A DNA stretch of 64,000 nucleotides. Source: Acrocarpospora pleiomorpha. GTDB lineage: Bacteria > Actinomycetota > Actinomycetes > Streptosporangiales > Streptosporangiaceae. The stretch is taken from the NCBI RefSeq assembly GCF_009687885.1, contig NZ_BLAF01000013.1:92773-156772 (forward strand). The letters are read 5' to 3'. The notes under the pieces were generated by a model. That model had not been told where the DNA came from. It saw nothing but the letters and a program-made list of their open reading frames with translations, and did not search any database. The position numbers and the translations under genes were made by a program. This document shows, piece by piece, positions 8,043-16,410 of this stretch (positions within the stretch are counted from its first letter, which is position 1; every line of letters starts with the position of its first letter).

Positions 8043-8978
8043 GTGCATCCACGAACTGTACGGCTGATCTCGCGGCTCACCGCGATAGCGCTCGGCGGGA
8101 CGGTACTCGCCACCGCATCGCCCGCCTCGGCCGCCAACCGCGACGGCATCTGCCAGGCCGGCGAATTCTGCTACTACTTCAACAGCAACAACCAAGGATC
8201 GGTCTCGGACTTCACCGGATCGGTCGCCGACTACGCCACCAAACAGCCCTCCTGTTACGACTTCAAGGGACCCGGCAACGGCAAGGGCAAATGCATCAAG
8301 AACGCCGCCGCCTCCGTCTGGAACCGCAGCAGCAAGACCGTACGCGTCTACTACAACAGCGGCCACACCGGCACATACCAGGACTTCGGCCCAGGCACCA
8401 AAGGCAACCTGAACTCCACCCTCAAGAACCAGAACGCCTCGCACAAGCTCCTGAGTTCGGCACCGCCGACCGGGTGCAAGACCGACGGCACGGACACCAA
8501 GCTGCCCACGACGATCCTCGTGTACCGCAAGTCCCTCAATCGCGTGGAGCGGGTGGCGTTCAAGACGTACGTCAAGAACGTCCTGCCCAACGAGTGGGTG
8601 TCGAGCTGGCCGAGGGATTCCCTCAGGGCCGGGGCGATGGCCGTCAAGAACTTCGGCTGGTACTGGGCGCTGCACTCGAACCGCAAGACGGCGAGCGGCC
8701 AGTGCTTCGACGTCTACGACCACACGTCGAGCCAGGTGTACAAGCCCGGCTCCGCGAAGGCGGTGACGAGCGCCGCGGTGGACGCGACGTGGGGCACCCG
8801 GCTGACTCGCAACGGGAAGATCTTCCGGGCCCAGTACTGCGCGACGACGACGGCGTGCGGCAATTGGGTCAACGGGGACTGGATGTCGCAGAACGGCTCT
8901 CGCGATAAGGCCAGAGCGGGCTGGAGCTACTCCAGGATCCTCCAGCACTACTACACGGGGATCGCTCTCAGCTCGTGA
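8043..8978 (+). CDS. Secreted I36-domain SpoIID/LytB-type protein
   Basis: GTG 8043, with GGAGAAG upstream, starts a signal peptide followed by an I36 module (about residues 28-135) virtually the same as in the preceding gene. The remaining half has SpoIID features: YVKNVLPNEW, SLRAGAMAVKNFGWYW and AVDATWG. SpoIID proteins degrade denuded glycan strands as lytic transglycosylases; LytB-type relatives enhance amidases. The 311-residue product is thus a second exported cell-wall enzyme with the same accessory domain. It ends at a strong bidirectional terminator. Confidence 0.85.
   Translation: MHPRTVRLISRLTAIALGGTVLATASPASAANRDGICQAGEFCYYFNSNNQGSVSDFTGSVADYATKQPSCYDFKGPGNGKGKCIKNAAASVWNRSSKTVRVYYNSGHTGTYQDFGPGTKGNLNSTLKNQNASHKLLSSAPPTGCKTDGTDTKLPTTILVYRKSLNRVERVAFKTYVKNVLPNEWVSSWPRDSLRAGAMAVKNFGWYWALHSNRKTASGQCFDVYDHTSSQVYKPGSAKAVTSAAVDATWGTRLTRNGKIFRAQYCATTTACGNWVNGDWMSQNGSRDKARAGWSYSRILQHYYTGIALSS
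8090..8447 (+). repeat. Duplicated I36 module, copy 2
   Basis: Second copy of the segment at 7168-7525. Identity stops sharply at the CACAAG codon pair, where the catalytic domains diverge. Confidence 0.95.
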
Positions 8979-8987
8979 ACCCCTGAG

Positions 8988-9030
8988 ACTCTGGTTCCCC
9001 GCCGTGTCATGGACGGCGGGGAACTAGAGT
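8988..9030. terminator. Bidirectional terminator
   Basis: GTTCCCCGCCGT pairs perfectly with ACGGCGGGGAAC around a seven-base loop, extended outward by ACTCT/AGAGT across one G-T position. It lies between two convergent genes and covers the stop codon of the minus-strand one. Confidence 0.9.
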
Positions 9031-10043
9031 CCGTCGACGATGATCTGGAAGTTGACCGGCCGGCTTCCGGGGAACACGACCGTTCCCGAAGCGTCCACCA
9101 TTTTGAATCGCACGTAGCACAAGCCCGGCTTCCTCGGCGTGGTGATCACGGTCCGGATGTCGACCATCTCGCCGGGTTGCGTGTCATTGATCGGCACGTC
9201 GGGAATGGTCTGGCATTGATCAGCTTGCTGCGTGAGGTCGAGGCGACGCAGCGAATATCCCTTCCACGGCACGGTCCCGGCGTTCTTGAGCCGCCATACC
9301 TTGGTCATGGTCTTGCCGGCGCCGACGCGCGTGCAATCGGGGAGCGTGACGTCATCGATGAACACGGCCGCATCGCCCTTGTGCACCGGCGGGGCCGGAG
9401 GCGGGTTGGTCGAACGCACCGGGCAATCGGCTGGCGACAGCGCGGCAATCGATGGGCTGCCGGACGGGTTCAGGCTGTGTCCGTCGGGCTCGGAGCCGCG
9501 ATTGACGACGGCCACGATGAGGACCACTGCCCCCGTAGTGACGGCCGCTGTTACGAACGTGGCCGGGCGCCGGAATCGCCCGCTGTTCCCCGGCGCAGGG
9601 AGCAGAGGCCGGCCGTCGCCCGCAATCTCGTCGGGCGGCGGCGTAGGCACGGATGCCGAGGTCTCGCCAGCCGACCGGGGCGCTTGCGACCCGATGGCGA
9701 GGTGCACGGCAGGGGGTTCTGCGGCGCCTGTGTCAGAGTCTGCGAGATTGTCCGCGCGGATTGAAGGATCCCCGGCGCTCACAGTTCTGACCGCCAGATT
9801 CGCTCTCTCCCAGCGTTCGCGGTACGCGGCTGGGTCCGCGCCACACGCCTTGACGAACTCGACGGTGGTCTCCCAACTCGCGAGCCGGTTACCCTTCGTG
9901 GCTTCGTGCAACGTCGTGTGGGAAATCGCCCCCGACCGACCGGACATCTCCCGAAAAGGCGGGTTGCCGACCGAGTTGCGCAGTTCCCGCAGGATCGCCG
10001 CGAAGTCCTCGATCGCCTCCGTCCGTGCACGCCTGTCGTCCAC
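9024..10043 (-). CDS. Membrane HTH protein with NBR1-type Ig-like domain
   Basis: The 339-residue protein has an N-terminal cytoplasmic HTH region (about 10-85, with SHTTLHEATKGNRLASWETT), a Pro/Ser-rich linker, one membrane helix (161-181) and an exported domain. That domain (225-339) has the NBR1 Ig-like hallmarks (MTKVWRLKNAGTVPW, then a conserved beta-sandwich ending VNFQIIVDGL). The NBR1 Ig-like family is best known from the eukaryotic autophagy receptor; bacterial members are mostly uncharacterised. The layout suggests a one-component sensor coupling an extracellular adhesion-type domain to DNA binding. Start is GTG 10043. No partner gene is adjacent. Confidence 0.82.
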   Translation of the reverse strand: MDDRRARTEAIEDFAAILRELRNSVGNPPFREMSGRSGAISHTTLHEATKGNRLASWETTVEFVKACGADPAAYRERWERANLAVRTVSAGDPSIRADNLADSDTGAAEPPAVHLAIGSQAPRSAGETSASVPTPPPDEIAGDGRPLLPAPGNSGRFRRPATFVTAAVTTGAVVLIVAVVNRGSEPDGHSLNPSGSPSIAALSPADCPVRSTNPPPAPPVHKGDAAVFIDDVTLPDCTRVGAGKTMTKVWRLKNAGTVPWKGYSLRRLDLTQQADQCQTIPDVPINDTQPGEMVDIRTVITTPRKPGLCYVRFKMVDASGTVVFPGSRPVNFQIIVDGL

Positions 10044-10148
10044 CGTGCGAAGCTAACAGCACCCACGGTCTTCACTCAACTCGAACCGGTATCGACGCGA
10101 AGCCGGTCAAGATGAGCGTGCAGAAATTGCACGAGGTTCTGCCGGGGG

Positions 10149-11675
10149 CTAGTCGGCGACCCGCACGCTGGTGAAGTCGTAGTCACCGACCACCGGCACC
10201 TGCCAGCCGGTCACGCCCTTGCGGAACGCGGCCACGTAGGTCAGGTTGCAGATCGGGATCACCGGCGGGCCGTCCTTGATCACCGTGTTGAAGGCCTCCT
10301 GCATCGCGGCCCCGCGCTCCGTCTCGTCCGCGCTGGCCCGCGCCTTCGCCAGCAGCTCCTTGCCGCCGGGCAGCTCGTAGCCGCCGGAGTTGTACGGCCC
10401 GCCCGGCAGGTAGAAGTCGGCGATGAACTGACTCGGGTCGGGGCGCCCGGCCTGAATCCCGGAAACGACGGAGGTGAACTTGCCGGTCCGGCGCGCGTTG
10501 ATCATCTGCTGGAACTCGAAGACCTGGACCGACGCGTTGATCCCGACCTGCTTCAACTGGGCCTGCAACACCTGCGCCATCGCCTGGAAGGAGGTGGTGG
10601 TGCCGGACGCGATCTCCATGTCGAAGCCGTTGGGATAGCCGGCCTCGGCCAGGAGCTGCTTGGCCTTGGCCACGTCGTAGTAGGGCTTGGCGTCCTTCAG
10701 GTCGGGCGTGGCCGCCCAGTGGCTCTGCGGGAACGGCTGCACCGTGGGGACGCAGGTGCCCGCCTCCAGGCCGTTGTTGATCGCCTCACGGTCGATCGCG
10801 TACAGCAGCGCTTCCCGGACCTTGGGGTTGGACAGGGCCTTGACCTTGGTGTTCAGCAGGAGGCCCATGAACCGGGTGTTCGGCCCGCTGACGATCGAGA
10901 GACCGGCCGCCTCGGCCTCCTTGATCTGCTTGCCGGAGATGCTGCTGCCGTCGACCTGCCCCGACTTCACCGCACGCAGCCGGGTCGGCTCGTCGTTGAA
11001 GACGATCATCTCCATACCGCCGATACCGACCGCCTGGACGTTCCAGTAGCCGTCGAACTTCTTGAAGCCGGCCTTGCCCTCCTGCAGGGCGGTGAGCGTG
11101 AACGGCCCGGTGCCGACCGGCTTGGTGCCGAGGTCGGGGGCGTCCAGCGCCTTCGGCGAGACGGCGATGCCCGCCTCGCCGGCCAGCACGTTGAGCATGT
11201 ACCCGGCGGGCTCCTTGAAGGTCAGCTTCAGCTCCAGCGGCCCGGTCACCTCGACCTTGTCCAGGATCGCGAACTGCCCGACCAGGGTGCCGCCCTTCTT
11301 GAACGCCTCGATGGACGCCTTGGCCGCCTCGGCGTCGTACTTCTCACCGTCGTGGAACCTCACCCCATCGCGCAGGGTGAAGGTGAGCACCTTGTTGTCG
11401 TCGCTGAACTCCCACTCGGTGGCGAGGCCCGGGCCGAGCTCGCCGGCCGGGGTCCGGTTGATCAGGCTCTCGTAGACCGCGTCCAGGAAGATCGGGTCCA
11501 ACGGCGCCGACATGCGGGGGTCGAAGGAGGTGGGCATGCCCGGCACCGCCCAGGTGAAGACGGCGTCGCTCTTGGGGGCGGCCGAGCTCTGCGTGGACGT
11601 GCCTCCGCCGCTGTTCCCGCCACCACCACAGCCGGCGAGGACGAGACCTGTGGCGAGAGCGAGGACCCGACGGAT
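10149..11675 (-). CDS. Peptide/nickel-type ABC binding lipoprotein with disrupted start
   Basis: From residue VFTWAVPGMPTSFDPR onward this is an SBP_bac_5 protein (dipeptide, opine or nickel uptake). The open frame also encodes a perfect lipoprotein signal, VLALATGLVLAGCGGGG, but no usable start precedes it: TAA at 11676-11678 directly abuts ATC CGT CGG. The only ribosome site (GGAGAGAA before GTG 11693-11695) starts a different frame, so one indel between 11676 and 11695 separates start from gene. This is a frameshift mutation, a sequence error or a rare ATC start. The first in-frame ATG starts past the signal and would give a non-exported protein. No permease or ATPase is near. Confidence 0.8.
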   Translation of the reverse strand: MRRVLALATGLVLAGCGGGGNSGGGTSTQSSAAPKSDAVFTWAVPGMPTSFDPRMSAPLDPIFLDAVYESLINRTPAGELGPGLATEWEFSDDNKVLTFTLRDGVRFHDGEKYDAEAAKASIEAFKKGGTLVGQFAILDKVEVTGPLELKLTFKEPAGYMLNVLAGEAGIAVSPKALDAPDLGTKPVGTGPFTLTALQEGKAGFKKFDGYWNVQAVGIGGMEMIVFNDEPTRLRAVKSGQVDGSSISGKQIKEAEAAGLSIVSGPNTRFMGLLLNTKVKALSNPKVREALLYAIDREAINNGLEAGTCVPTVQPFPQSHWAATPDLKDAKPYYDVAKAKQLLAEAGYPNGFDMEIASGTTTSFQAMAQVLQAQLKQVGINASVQVFEFQQMINARRTGKFTSVVSGIQAGRPDPSQFIADFYLPGGPYNSGGYELPGGKELLAKARASADETERGAAMQEAFNTVIKDGPPVIPICNLTYVAAFRKGVTGWQVPVVGDYDFTSVRVAD

Positions 11676-11695
11676 TTAACCAATGCTCGTTTCAC

Positions 11696-12104
11696 GGCGT
11701 TCTCTCCATACTTCAGAAGCGAACTTGACTCGATTGGTCGATATGTCGCGGTGTTGTCCGACTCGGTCCCCGATGAATGTGCTCGAGCGGATGCGGAGCT
11801 CGGTCGGGATCGGCTCGCCCGCCTCGGCCGCGGCGACGGCCTCGACCGGCGACGGTATGGTCGCGGCCACGTCGGGCGGACCGAAAAGACGTCCTGAACT
11901 GGGCGGCGTGCTTCCCGTTGTCCGCCTGTTGTGCGCTGAGATCAAATCACCCGTTGTCCAATTATCGGACAAGACGTTTGATAGTTGTTACGCCATGGTG
12001 TACCGGGGATAACTTGGCGTCAAGGGGGCCACCCTTGCGTAAATCCCTGAAGTCGGGATTGTTACCAACCACGCCTGATACGTCATGGTGTTACCAATGC
12101 AGAG
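11696..12104. other. Intergenic region with several small inverted repeats
   Basis: No convincing gene lies here. Besides the dyad at 11954, it contains CAAGGG/CCCTTG (12021-12037) and AATCCC/GGGATT (12042-12060), two small back-to-back hairpins, and the direct repeat GTTACCAA at 12061 and 12090. Composition is less GC-rich than in the flanking genes. It resembles debris next to a broken gene. Confidence 0.45.
11954..11972. promoter_or_regulatory. Candidate operator, TTGTCC-N7-GGACAA
   Basis: A perfect 6-bp inverted repeat with a seven-base AT-rich spacer lies about 260 bp upstream of the binding-protein gene. Half-site TTGTCCG recurs at about 11753 and 11918. The cognate regulator is not in the window. 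Confidence 0.4.
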
Positions 12105-12227
12105 CTGCCGATCACCGGCTCCCCGCCGCAGGCGGCCGAGCGGTTCCGCGAGTACGCCGCAGCCGGCGCCGACCACCTCATCCTCGGCATCATCGATGTG
12201 CCTTCGCCGCTCAGCGGTGCTCAATAG
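12105..12227 (+). pseudogene. C-terminal remnant of a luciferase-like monooxygenase
   Basis: A 40-codon frame ending at TAG 12225 reads LPITGSPPQAAERFREYAAA then GADHLILGIID. This is the characteristic C-terminus of F420/FMN-dependent luciferase-like monooxygenases (loop, helix with RFREYAAAGADH, final strand). No upstream part of such a gene exists; the sequence before it is unrelated, and GTTACCAA direct repeats sit at the junction. It is taken as a deletion remnant. Confidence 0.7.
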
Positions 12228-12265
12228 ACTCGATGATCTAGGTTTCTCGTGAAGAGGGGTGTTTC

Positions 12266-14563
12266 GTGCCTGGGACCGCTCGCGAAAGACTCGCCGAGTT
12301 ACTCGGTGAACTGGCGGAACTTCCCGCGTCGAGTGTCTACCGCAAACTCTTCATGACCGACCTGTCGGTGGCGGTCGACGGACTCGGACCACTTCAGTTT
12401 CCTGTCTCCGAGGAGCAGGCCATCCGATTGCGTGGGCTCGGCCACCGTGCGCGGTTCGGGCGCGGTGAGCAGACCCTGACCGACCCGGAGGTCCGCGATA
12501 CCTGGGAGATCCCCAAGGACCTGGTGCGCATCGAGTGGACGCACGCGTTCGAGGCCGTCCTCGAGGTGATGCGCGACGAGCTGGGACTGCCACCTCACTG
12601 CGAGCTCACGCCGGACTTCCATTCCATGCTCCTGTACGAGACCGGGCAGTTCTTCGTCACACATCAAGACTCCGAGAAGGACGACTCCATGGTCGGGACC
12701 TTGGTGGTGACGCTGCCGTCCGCGCACACCGGCGGTGAGCTCCTCATCGAACACCTCGGCCAGACCGCGGAGTACCGGGGGTCGAAGGTCGCGGTCTCCC
12801 TGGTCGCCTTCTACGCTGACTGCCACCACCAGGTCCTTCCGGTGAAGACGGGAAACCGGATCACCCTCACCTACAACCTGCTCTTGGCGGGAGACAATGG
12901 CGCCGCAGTCGAGGACACGCTGGCCGGCGAGCTCGCGGCCTGTCTCGACGAGCACTTCGCGACTCCGGTCACGCTCCCGTACGGCGGCGGCCGGGCCGAT
13001 CCGCCAATGCGGTTGGCATACCTGCTCGATCATGAATACACCGCCCGAGGGCTGAGCTGGAACCGGCTGAAGGGTGCCGACGGTGACCGTGCCGCCCTGC
13101 TGAGGGCGGCAGCGGACAGGGCGGGTTGTGACGTGGTGCTGGCCCTCGCGGAAATCCAGGAAACCTGGGATGCCATCGATTCCGATGAGGAGGATCCGTA
13201 CGACGACTACGAGGAATCCGACGATGCCGACGACGGGCAGTACGTTCTTCAGGACTTGATCGATTCCTCCATCACGCTCGCCCACTGGGTCGGTCCGGGG
13301 GGAGGCCGATCCGAGGAGATCTCGCTGACCCTCCGCGACGCGGAGGTGGCCGCGACGACCCCATCGGCTGGTCTTACGCCCTACGCCTCGGAGTACGAGG
13401 GCTATATGGGCAACTATGGCAACACCCTGGACCGCTGGTACCGGCGAGCGGCGCTGGTCATCTGGCCCCGGAACCAGGGCTTCGCCAACCGAGCCCAGGC
13501 GTCCGCAGTCTGGGCGCTGGACGAACTCGGCGAGATGATTCGCGCTGGAGACGTCAAGAACGCCCACGACGCGGCACAATCACTGCTGCCGTTCTGGGAC
13601 GCCACTGTCCGTTCCGGTCCGCAGGGCGAACTTCTCGGAAGGGCACTCCGCACCGTCGAGGGACTGGATGACGCGGAGACGGCCGCGATGCTCCTCCACC
13701 CGTTCCAGCTTGAGCGACTGGTTCCTGACCACGCGTCAGCGCTCGCGGACCTGGCCGCGCGCTACGGCGAAACCTGGATGGCCGCTCTCCTGCGCGCCTG
13801 GTCCAAAAAGGCGCGAACATACAGCTATTCCCCGGAGTCGCTGGAATGGCTCTCGGGTCTCCCACGGCTGTGCACAGCGTTGCTGGCCACCGGGAGCGAG
13901 GGGACCACGACCGCCCGCCATGTCCTGGACCTGTCGTGGGAGTGGTTCGAGGGTGAGGTCCGTCCCTTGCTCACAGGGCCATCCACCAGCAGCCGAGACA
14001 AATGGCTGGCCGACCGTGGCCAACCGTTCGCCGGCATCCTCACGGCTGCGGCTCAGACCGGGTCGGCCGTCGTGCTGGAGGACGCCGCCAAGCTCGGACA
14101 TGCGGACGGCGATCAGGCGATCGTGCTGGTGATGGCCGCGCTGCGGGCTGCCGGGGCCGTACCAGCAGGCAGCGGTTATGGCCACGGTTTCGACGAGCTG
14201 GCCGTCGGCTGCGCCGAACGAATCCGGACGTCGCTCGCCCAGCCGCGGCGCGCACCCGACGACTGGTCGATCGAGCCGCCCACCGGATGCACGTGTGATC
14301 TGTGCGCGACGCTTGGCGCGTTCCTCCAGGACCCGGAACGGCGTACCTTCGAGTGGCCGCTCGCACAGGCGAAGCGAGCGCATGTCCACGCTCGGATAGA
14401 GGGGGCCGAGTTGCCGGTCCGCCACGAGACCAGGCGGCAGGGCCGGCCGTTCACTCTCGTGCTGACCAAGACCGAGGCTCTCTTCGAACGAGAGCGTCTC
14501 GCCCGTGAGCGTAACGAGGCAGACCTCGCCTGGCTCACCAAGACCTGGAAGATTCCCGTCTGA
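12266..14563 (+). CDS. 2OG-Fe(II) oxygenase fused to a large unknown region
   Basis: This 765-residue protein starts at GTG 12266. Residues about 85-210 form a prolyl-4-hydroxylase-like 2OG-Fe(II) fold: FVTHQDSEK (His133, Asp135), CHHQV (His187/188) and NRITLTYN (Arg198) give the iron triad and the 2-oxoglutarate-binding Arg. A strongly acidic stretch follows (about 305-330), then some 430 residues with no family I recognise, including a CTCDLC motif about 90 residues from the end. No signal or membrane segment is seen. Hydroxylation of a protein or small molecule is likely; the substrate is unknown. It runs convergent to the next gene with a 6-bp gap. Confidence 0.78.
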   Translation: MPGTARERLAELLGELAELPASSVYRKLFMTDLSVAVDGLGPLQFPVSEEQAIRLRGLGHRARFGRGEQTLTDPEVRDTWEIPKDLVRIEWTHAFEAVLEVMRDELGLPPHCELTPDFHSMLLYETGQFFVTHQDSEKDDSMVGTLVVTLPSAHTGGELLIEHLGQTAEYRGSKVAVSLVAFYADCHHQVLPVKTGNRITLTYNLLLAGDNGAAVEDTLAGELAACLDEHFATPVTLPYGGGRADPPMRLAYLLDHEYTARGLSWNRLKGADGDRAALLRAAADRAGCDVVLALAEIQETWDAIDSDEEDPYDDYEESDDADDGQYVLQDLIDSSITLAHWVGPGGGRSEEISLTLRDAEVAATTPSAGLTPYASEYEGYMGNYGNTLDRWYRRAALVIWPRNQGFANRAQASAVWALDELGEMIRAGDVKNAHDAAQSLLPFWDATVRSGPQGELLGRALRTVEGLDDAETAAMLLHPFQLERLVPDHASALADLAARYGETWMAALLRAWSKKARTYSYSPESLEWLSGLPRLCTALLATGSEGTTTARHVLDLSWEWFEGEVRPLLTGPSTSSRDKWLADRGQPFAGILTAAAQTGSAVVLEDAAKLGHADGDQAIVLVMAALRAAGAVPAGSGYGHGFDELAVGCAERIRTSLAQPRRAPDDWSIEPPTGCTCDLCATLGAFLQDPERRTFEWPLAQAKRAHVHARIEGAELPVRHETRRQGRPFTLVLTKTEALFERERLARERNEADLAWLTKTWKIPV

Positions 14564-14569
14564 TCCGGC

Positions 14570-15169
14570 TCACGGTTTCTCGTGACGCGCGTCAAGCAGA
14601 CCGAGATAGCCCTGGACCGCCTCCCACAGGTGATGTTCGGGGTAACGGCCCGAGCCGCGATGCTCCAGTCGCCACTCGCGATCCCAGTAGGCCCCATGTA
14701 CGGCGCGCAACCGCTCCAGAGCAACCCGCAGCTCCTCGGCCAACTGTTCCCGTTCGTCGGCGGGCGATGGGACAACCCGGCGCAGCTCCTCGAATCGGCG
14801 TTCGGCCAGAGCCGCCAGCACGGCCTCGTCCGGCCCCTCCAGCGACCAGAACCGTACCGGCCCGCGGATCACGTGATTCCACACCGGGTCCAAATGCGAA
14901 CGCCACCAGTAGGCGATCCCGCCCTTGTCCAGCCGCAGGACATCGACCAGCCACCCGGTGCCGTGTGGATGCGACTCCCAGGGCACGTCCGCAGGCGGCA
15001 GGTTCAGCACGAAGGCGACCTCGACGCAGTCGAGAGGATCAGCACCCGCAAGCACGTCGCCGAACACGTACGCCTCACGCAGAAACGGCTCCTCCGACGG
15101 CAGCCGCTTCGTGTGCTCACACGCCTCGGCCAGGATCTGCAACTTCTCCACCGCCCTGCGATAACGCAT
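14570..15169 (-). CDS. DUF7711-type conserved protein
   Basis: The 199-residue product (MRYRRAVEKLQILAEACEHT at the start) resembles actinobacterial DUF7711 proteins: a predicted helical N-terminus, then a conserved core with VEVAFVLNLPP, LDKGGIAYWWRS and PVRFWSLEG. ATG 15169 is preferred over an ATG eight codons upstream because GGAGG stands directly before it. There is no signal peptide and function is unknown. Family assignment is from memory of the core motifs. Confidence 0.65.
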   Translation of the reverse strand: MRYRRAVEKLQILAEACEHTKRLPSEEPFLREAYVFGDVLAGADPLDCVEVAFVLNLPPADVPWESHPHGTGWLVDVLRLDKGGIAYWWRSHLDPVWNHVIRGPVRFWSLEGPDEAVLAALAERRFEELRRVVPSPADEREQLAEELRVALERLRAVHGAYWDREWRLEHRGSGRYPEHHLWEAVQGYLGLLDARHEKP

Positions 15170-15379
15170 CGGTAGCCACCTCCGGCATGGCATCGTGGCG
15201 GGACTCTACTCGCTGCCCAACCCGACAGAGCTGGACAGCACCTTCTGCAGCGAGCACTTCGCCTTCCAGATCGTGGAAGACCTGATACGGCGCCTCCGCA
15301 ACACGGACGTTCCTCTCACCCAGGGCCGAAGTCGCGGGCGTCGCGCCCGACTGGTTCGAGCCGGAATAGCGCAATGGCA

Positions 15380-15931
15380 TCAGTCGCGGAGTGCCGCGGC
15401 TGATTCCACCAGTCCGGCGCGTTCGAGGGCGTCGAGGATGGCCGCGAAGGTCTTGGGCGGTCGAGTCCTGCTGTTGGCGATCTCGTGGACACAGTTGCGC
15501 ACAGTACCTTCGTCGAGATCAAGCTGGTCGAGGACGAAGTCGTCAGGGCTCTTGGCTTCGATGCCGTAGACCGCGAGCACGTCGGCGGGGAAGTCCCTCA
15601 GGTTCGAGGTGACGATGACCTCCGCACCGCTCTTGATGGCGGCGGCGAGAACATGACGGTCGTCGGCGTCGGGAAGCTTGAGGCTCTCGATCAGCGCCTC
15701 GTAGTTTTCCACCAGCGCGCCGGGGAGCGCGGCATTCATCCGCTCACGCAGGATCGACACCTTGTCCGGCGAGATGTCCGGCCGGTTCTCGGCGAGGTTG
15801 CGAACCACTTCGTCGAGAATCTCGTGGGTCCAATGCGCCCGGACCGCACCGGAAAGGGCGATCCGGATGAGCAGGTCGCGGACCTCATTGCCGTACAGCA
15901 CATTCGCGTCGTACACCACGGCGAACGCCAT
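15380..15931 (-). CDS. PIN-domain toxin (VapC-like)
   Basis: The 183-residue protein has the PIN nuclease signature: Asp8 in VVYDANVLYG, a mid-protein acidic cluster PDADDRHVLAAA (Asp88-Asp91) and VTSNLRDFP (Asp113), expected to bind Mg2+ for RNA cleavage. Its ATG overlaps the antitoxin stop by one base (TGATG), so the two are translationally coupled. The C-terminal 50 residues extend beyond a minimal PIN domain, as in PIN_3-type proteins. Growth-inhibiting RNase activity is inferred from the family. Confidence 0.85.
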   Translation of the reverse strand: MAFAVVYDANVLYGNEVRDLLIRIALSGAVRAHWTHEILDEVVRNLAENRPDISPDKVSILRERMNAALPGALVENYEALIESLKLPDADDRHVLAAAIKSGAEVIVTSNLRDFPADVLAVYGIEAKSPDDFVLDQLDLDEGTVRNCVHEIANSRTRPPKTFAAILDALERAGLVESAAALRD

Positions 15932-16389
15932 CAGTACAGGTCCAGTTCCTCGCTGAGGGCGATGAGGTCATCAGCGGCCTGGCGCCTGTCGGCATCGTTG
16001 TGGCGCTTGTAGGCCATGAGATCCTCGAACCGGACACGCCGGTGCCGCCCGACGAGCCGATGCGGAATCTCTCCCGTGTCGAGCAGCCCGATGAGGTAGG
16101 GCCTGGACACGTTCAGCAGGTCCGCCGCCTGCCGTGTGGTCAGCTCGGCATGGTTGGGCATCGCCGTCACGCCCCGCCCCTCGGCGAGCTGCGTGAGCAT
16201 GTAGGCGAGCATCGTGACGACATCACGGGGCAGGACGAGGGCCTCATCACCGGCCAGCTCCCCGGTCACACGGATGTCTTCAGTGCCGGGGTGGGTGGTC
16301 AGGTAGTCCTTGATCCGCCGCATGGCGCGGGCCGCGTCCTGCGCGTCCACCCGGCCGGGCTCCAGGGACTTCGGGGTTCGCACGGTCAT
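15931..16389 (-). CDS. Excisionase-type HTH antitoxin
   Basis: The 152-residue protein has a C-terminal MerR/excisionase-like HTH (about 81-130: ELTTRQAADLLNVSRPYLIG, then a wing with HRRVRFEDLMAYKR). The N-terminal 80 residues are predicted helical with a strand pair and unassigned. ATG 16389 is chosen for its GAGGAGG site and the promoter directly upstream; an earlier in-frame start would cross that promoter. It lies first in the pair, as antitoxins usually do, and should bind both its own promoter and the toxin. Confidence 0.83.
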   Translation of the reverse strand: MTVRTPKSLEPGRVDAQDAARAMRRIKDYLTTHPGTEDIRVTGELAGDEALVLPRDVVTMLAYMLTQLAEGRGVTAMPNHAELTTRQAADLLNVSRPYLIGLLDTGEIPHRLVGRHRRVRFEDLMAYKRHNDADRRQAADDLIALSEELDLY

Positions 16390-16410
16390 TGCCACCCTCC
16401 TCTCCATTAC

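Noticed and set aside
10149-11546. A shorter start (ATG 11546) for the peptide-binding protein
   Set aside because: It would begin inside the conserved domain and drop the lipoprotein signal that is plainly encoded upstream; a frameshift explains the data better.
15194-15379. A possible small gene between the DUF7711-type gene and the PIN toxin (reads FAFQIVEDLIRRLRNTDVPL)
   Set aside because: The frame continues into the toxin gene in antisense, there is no ribosome site and I recognise no family; at most a decayed fragment.
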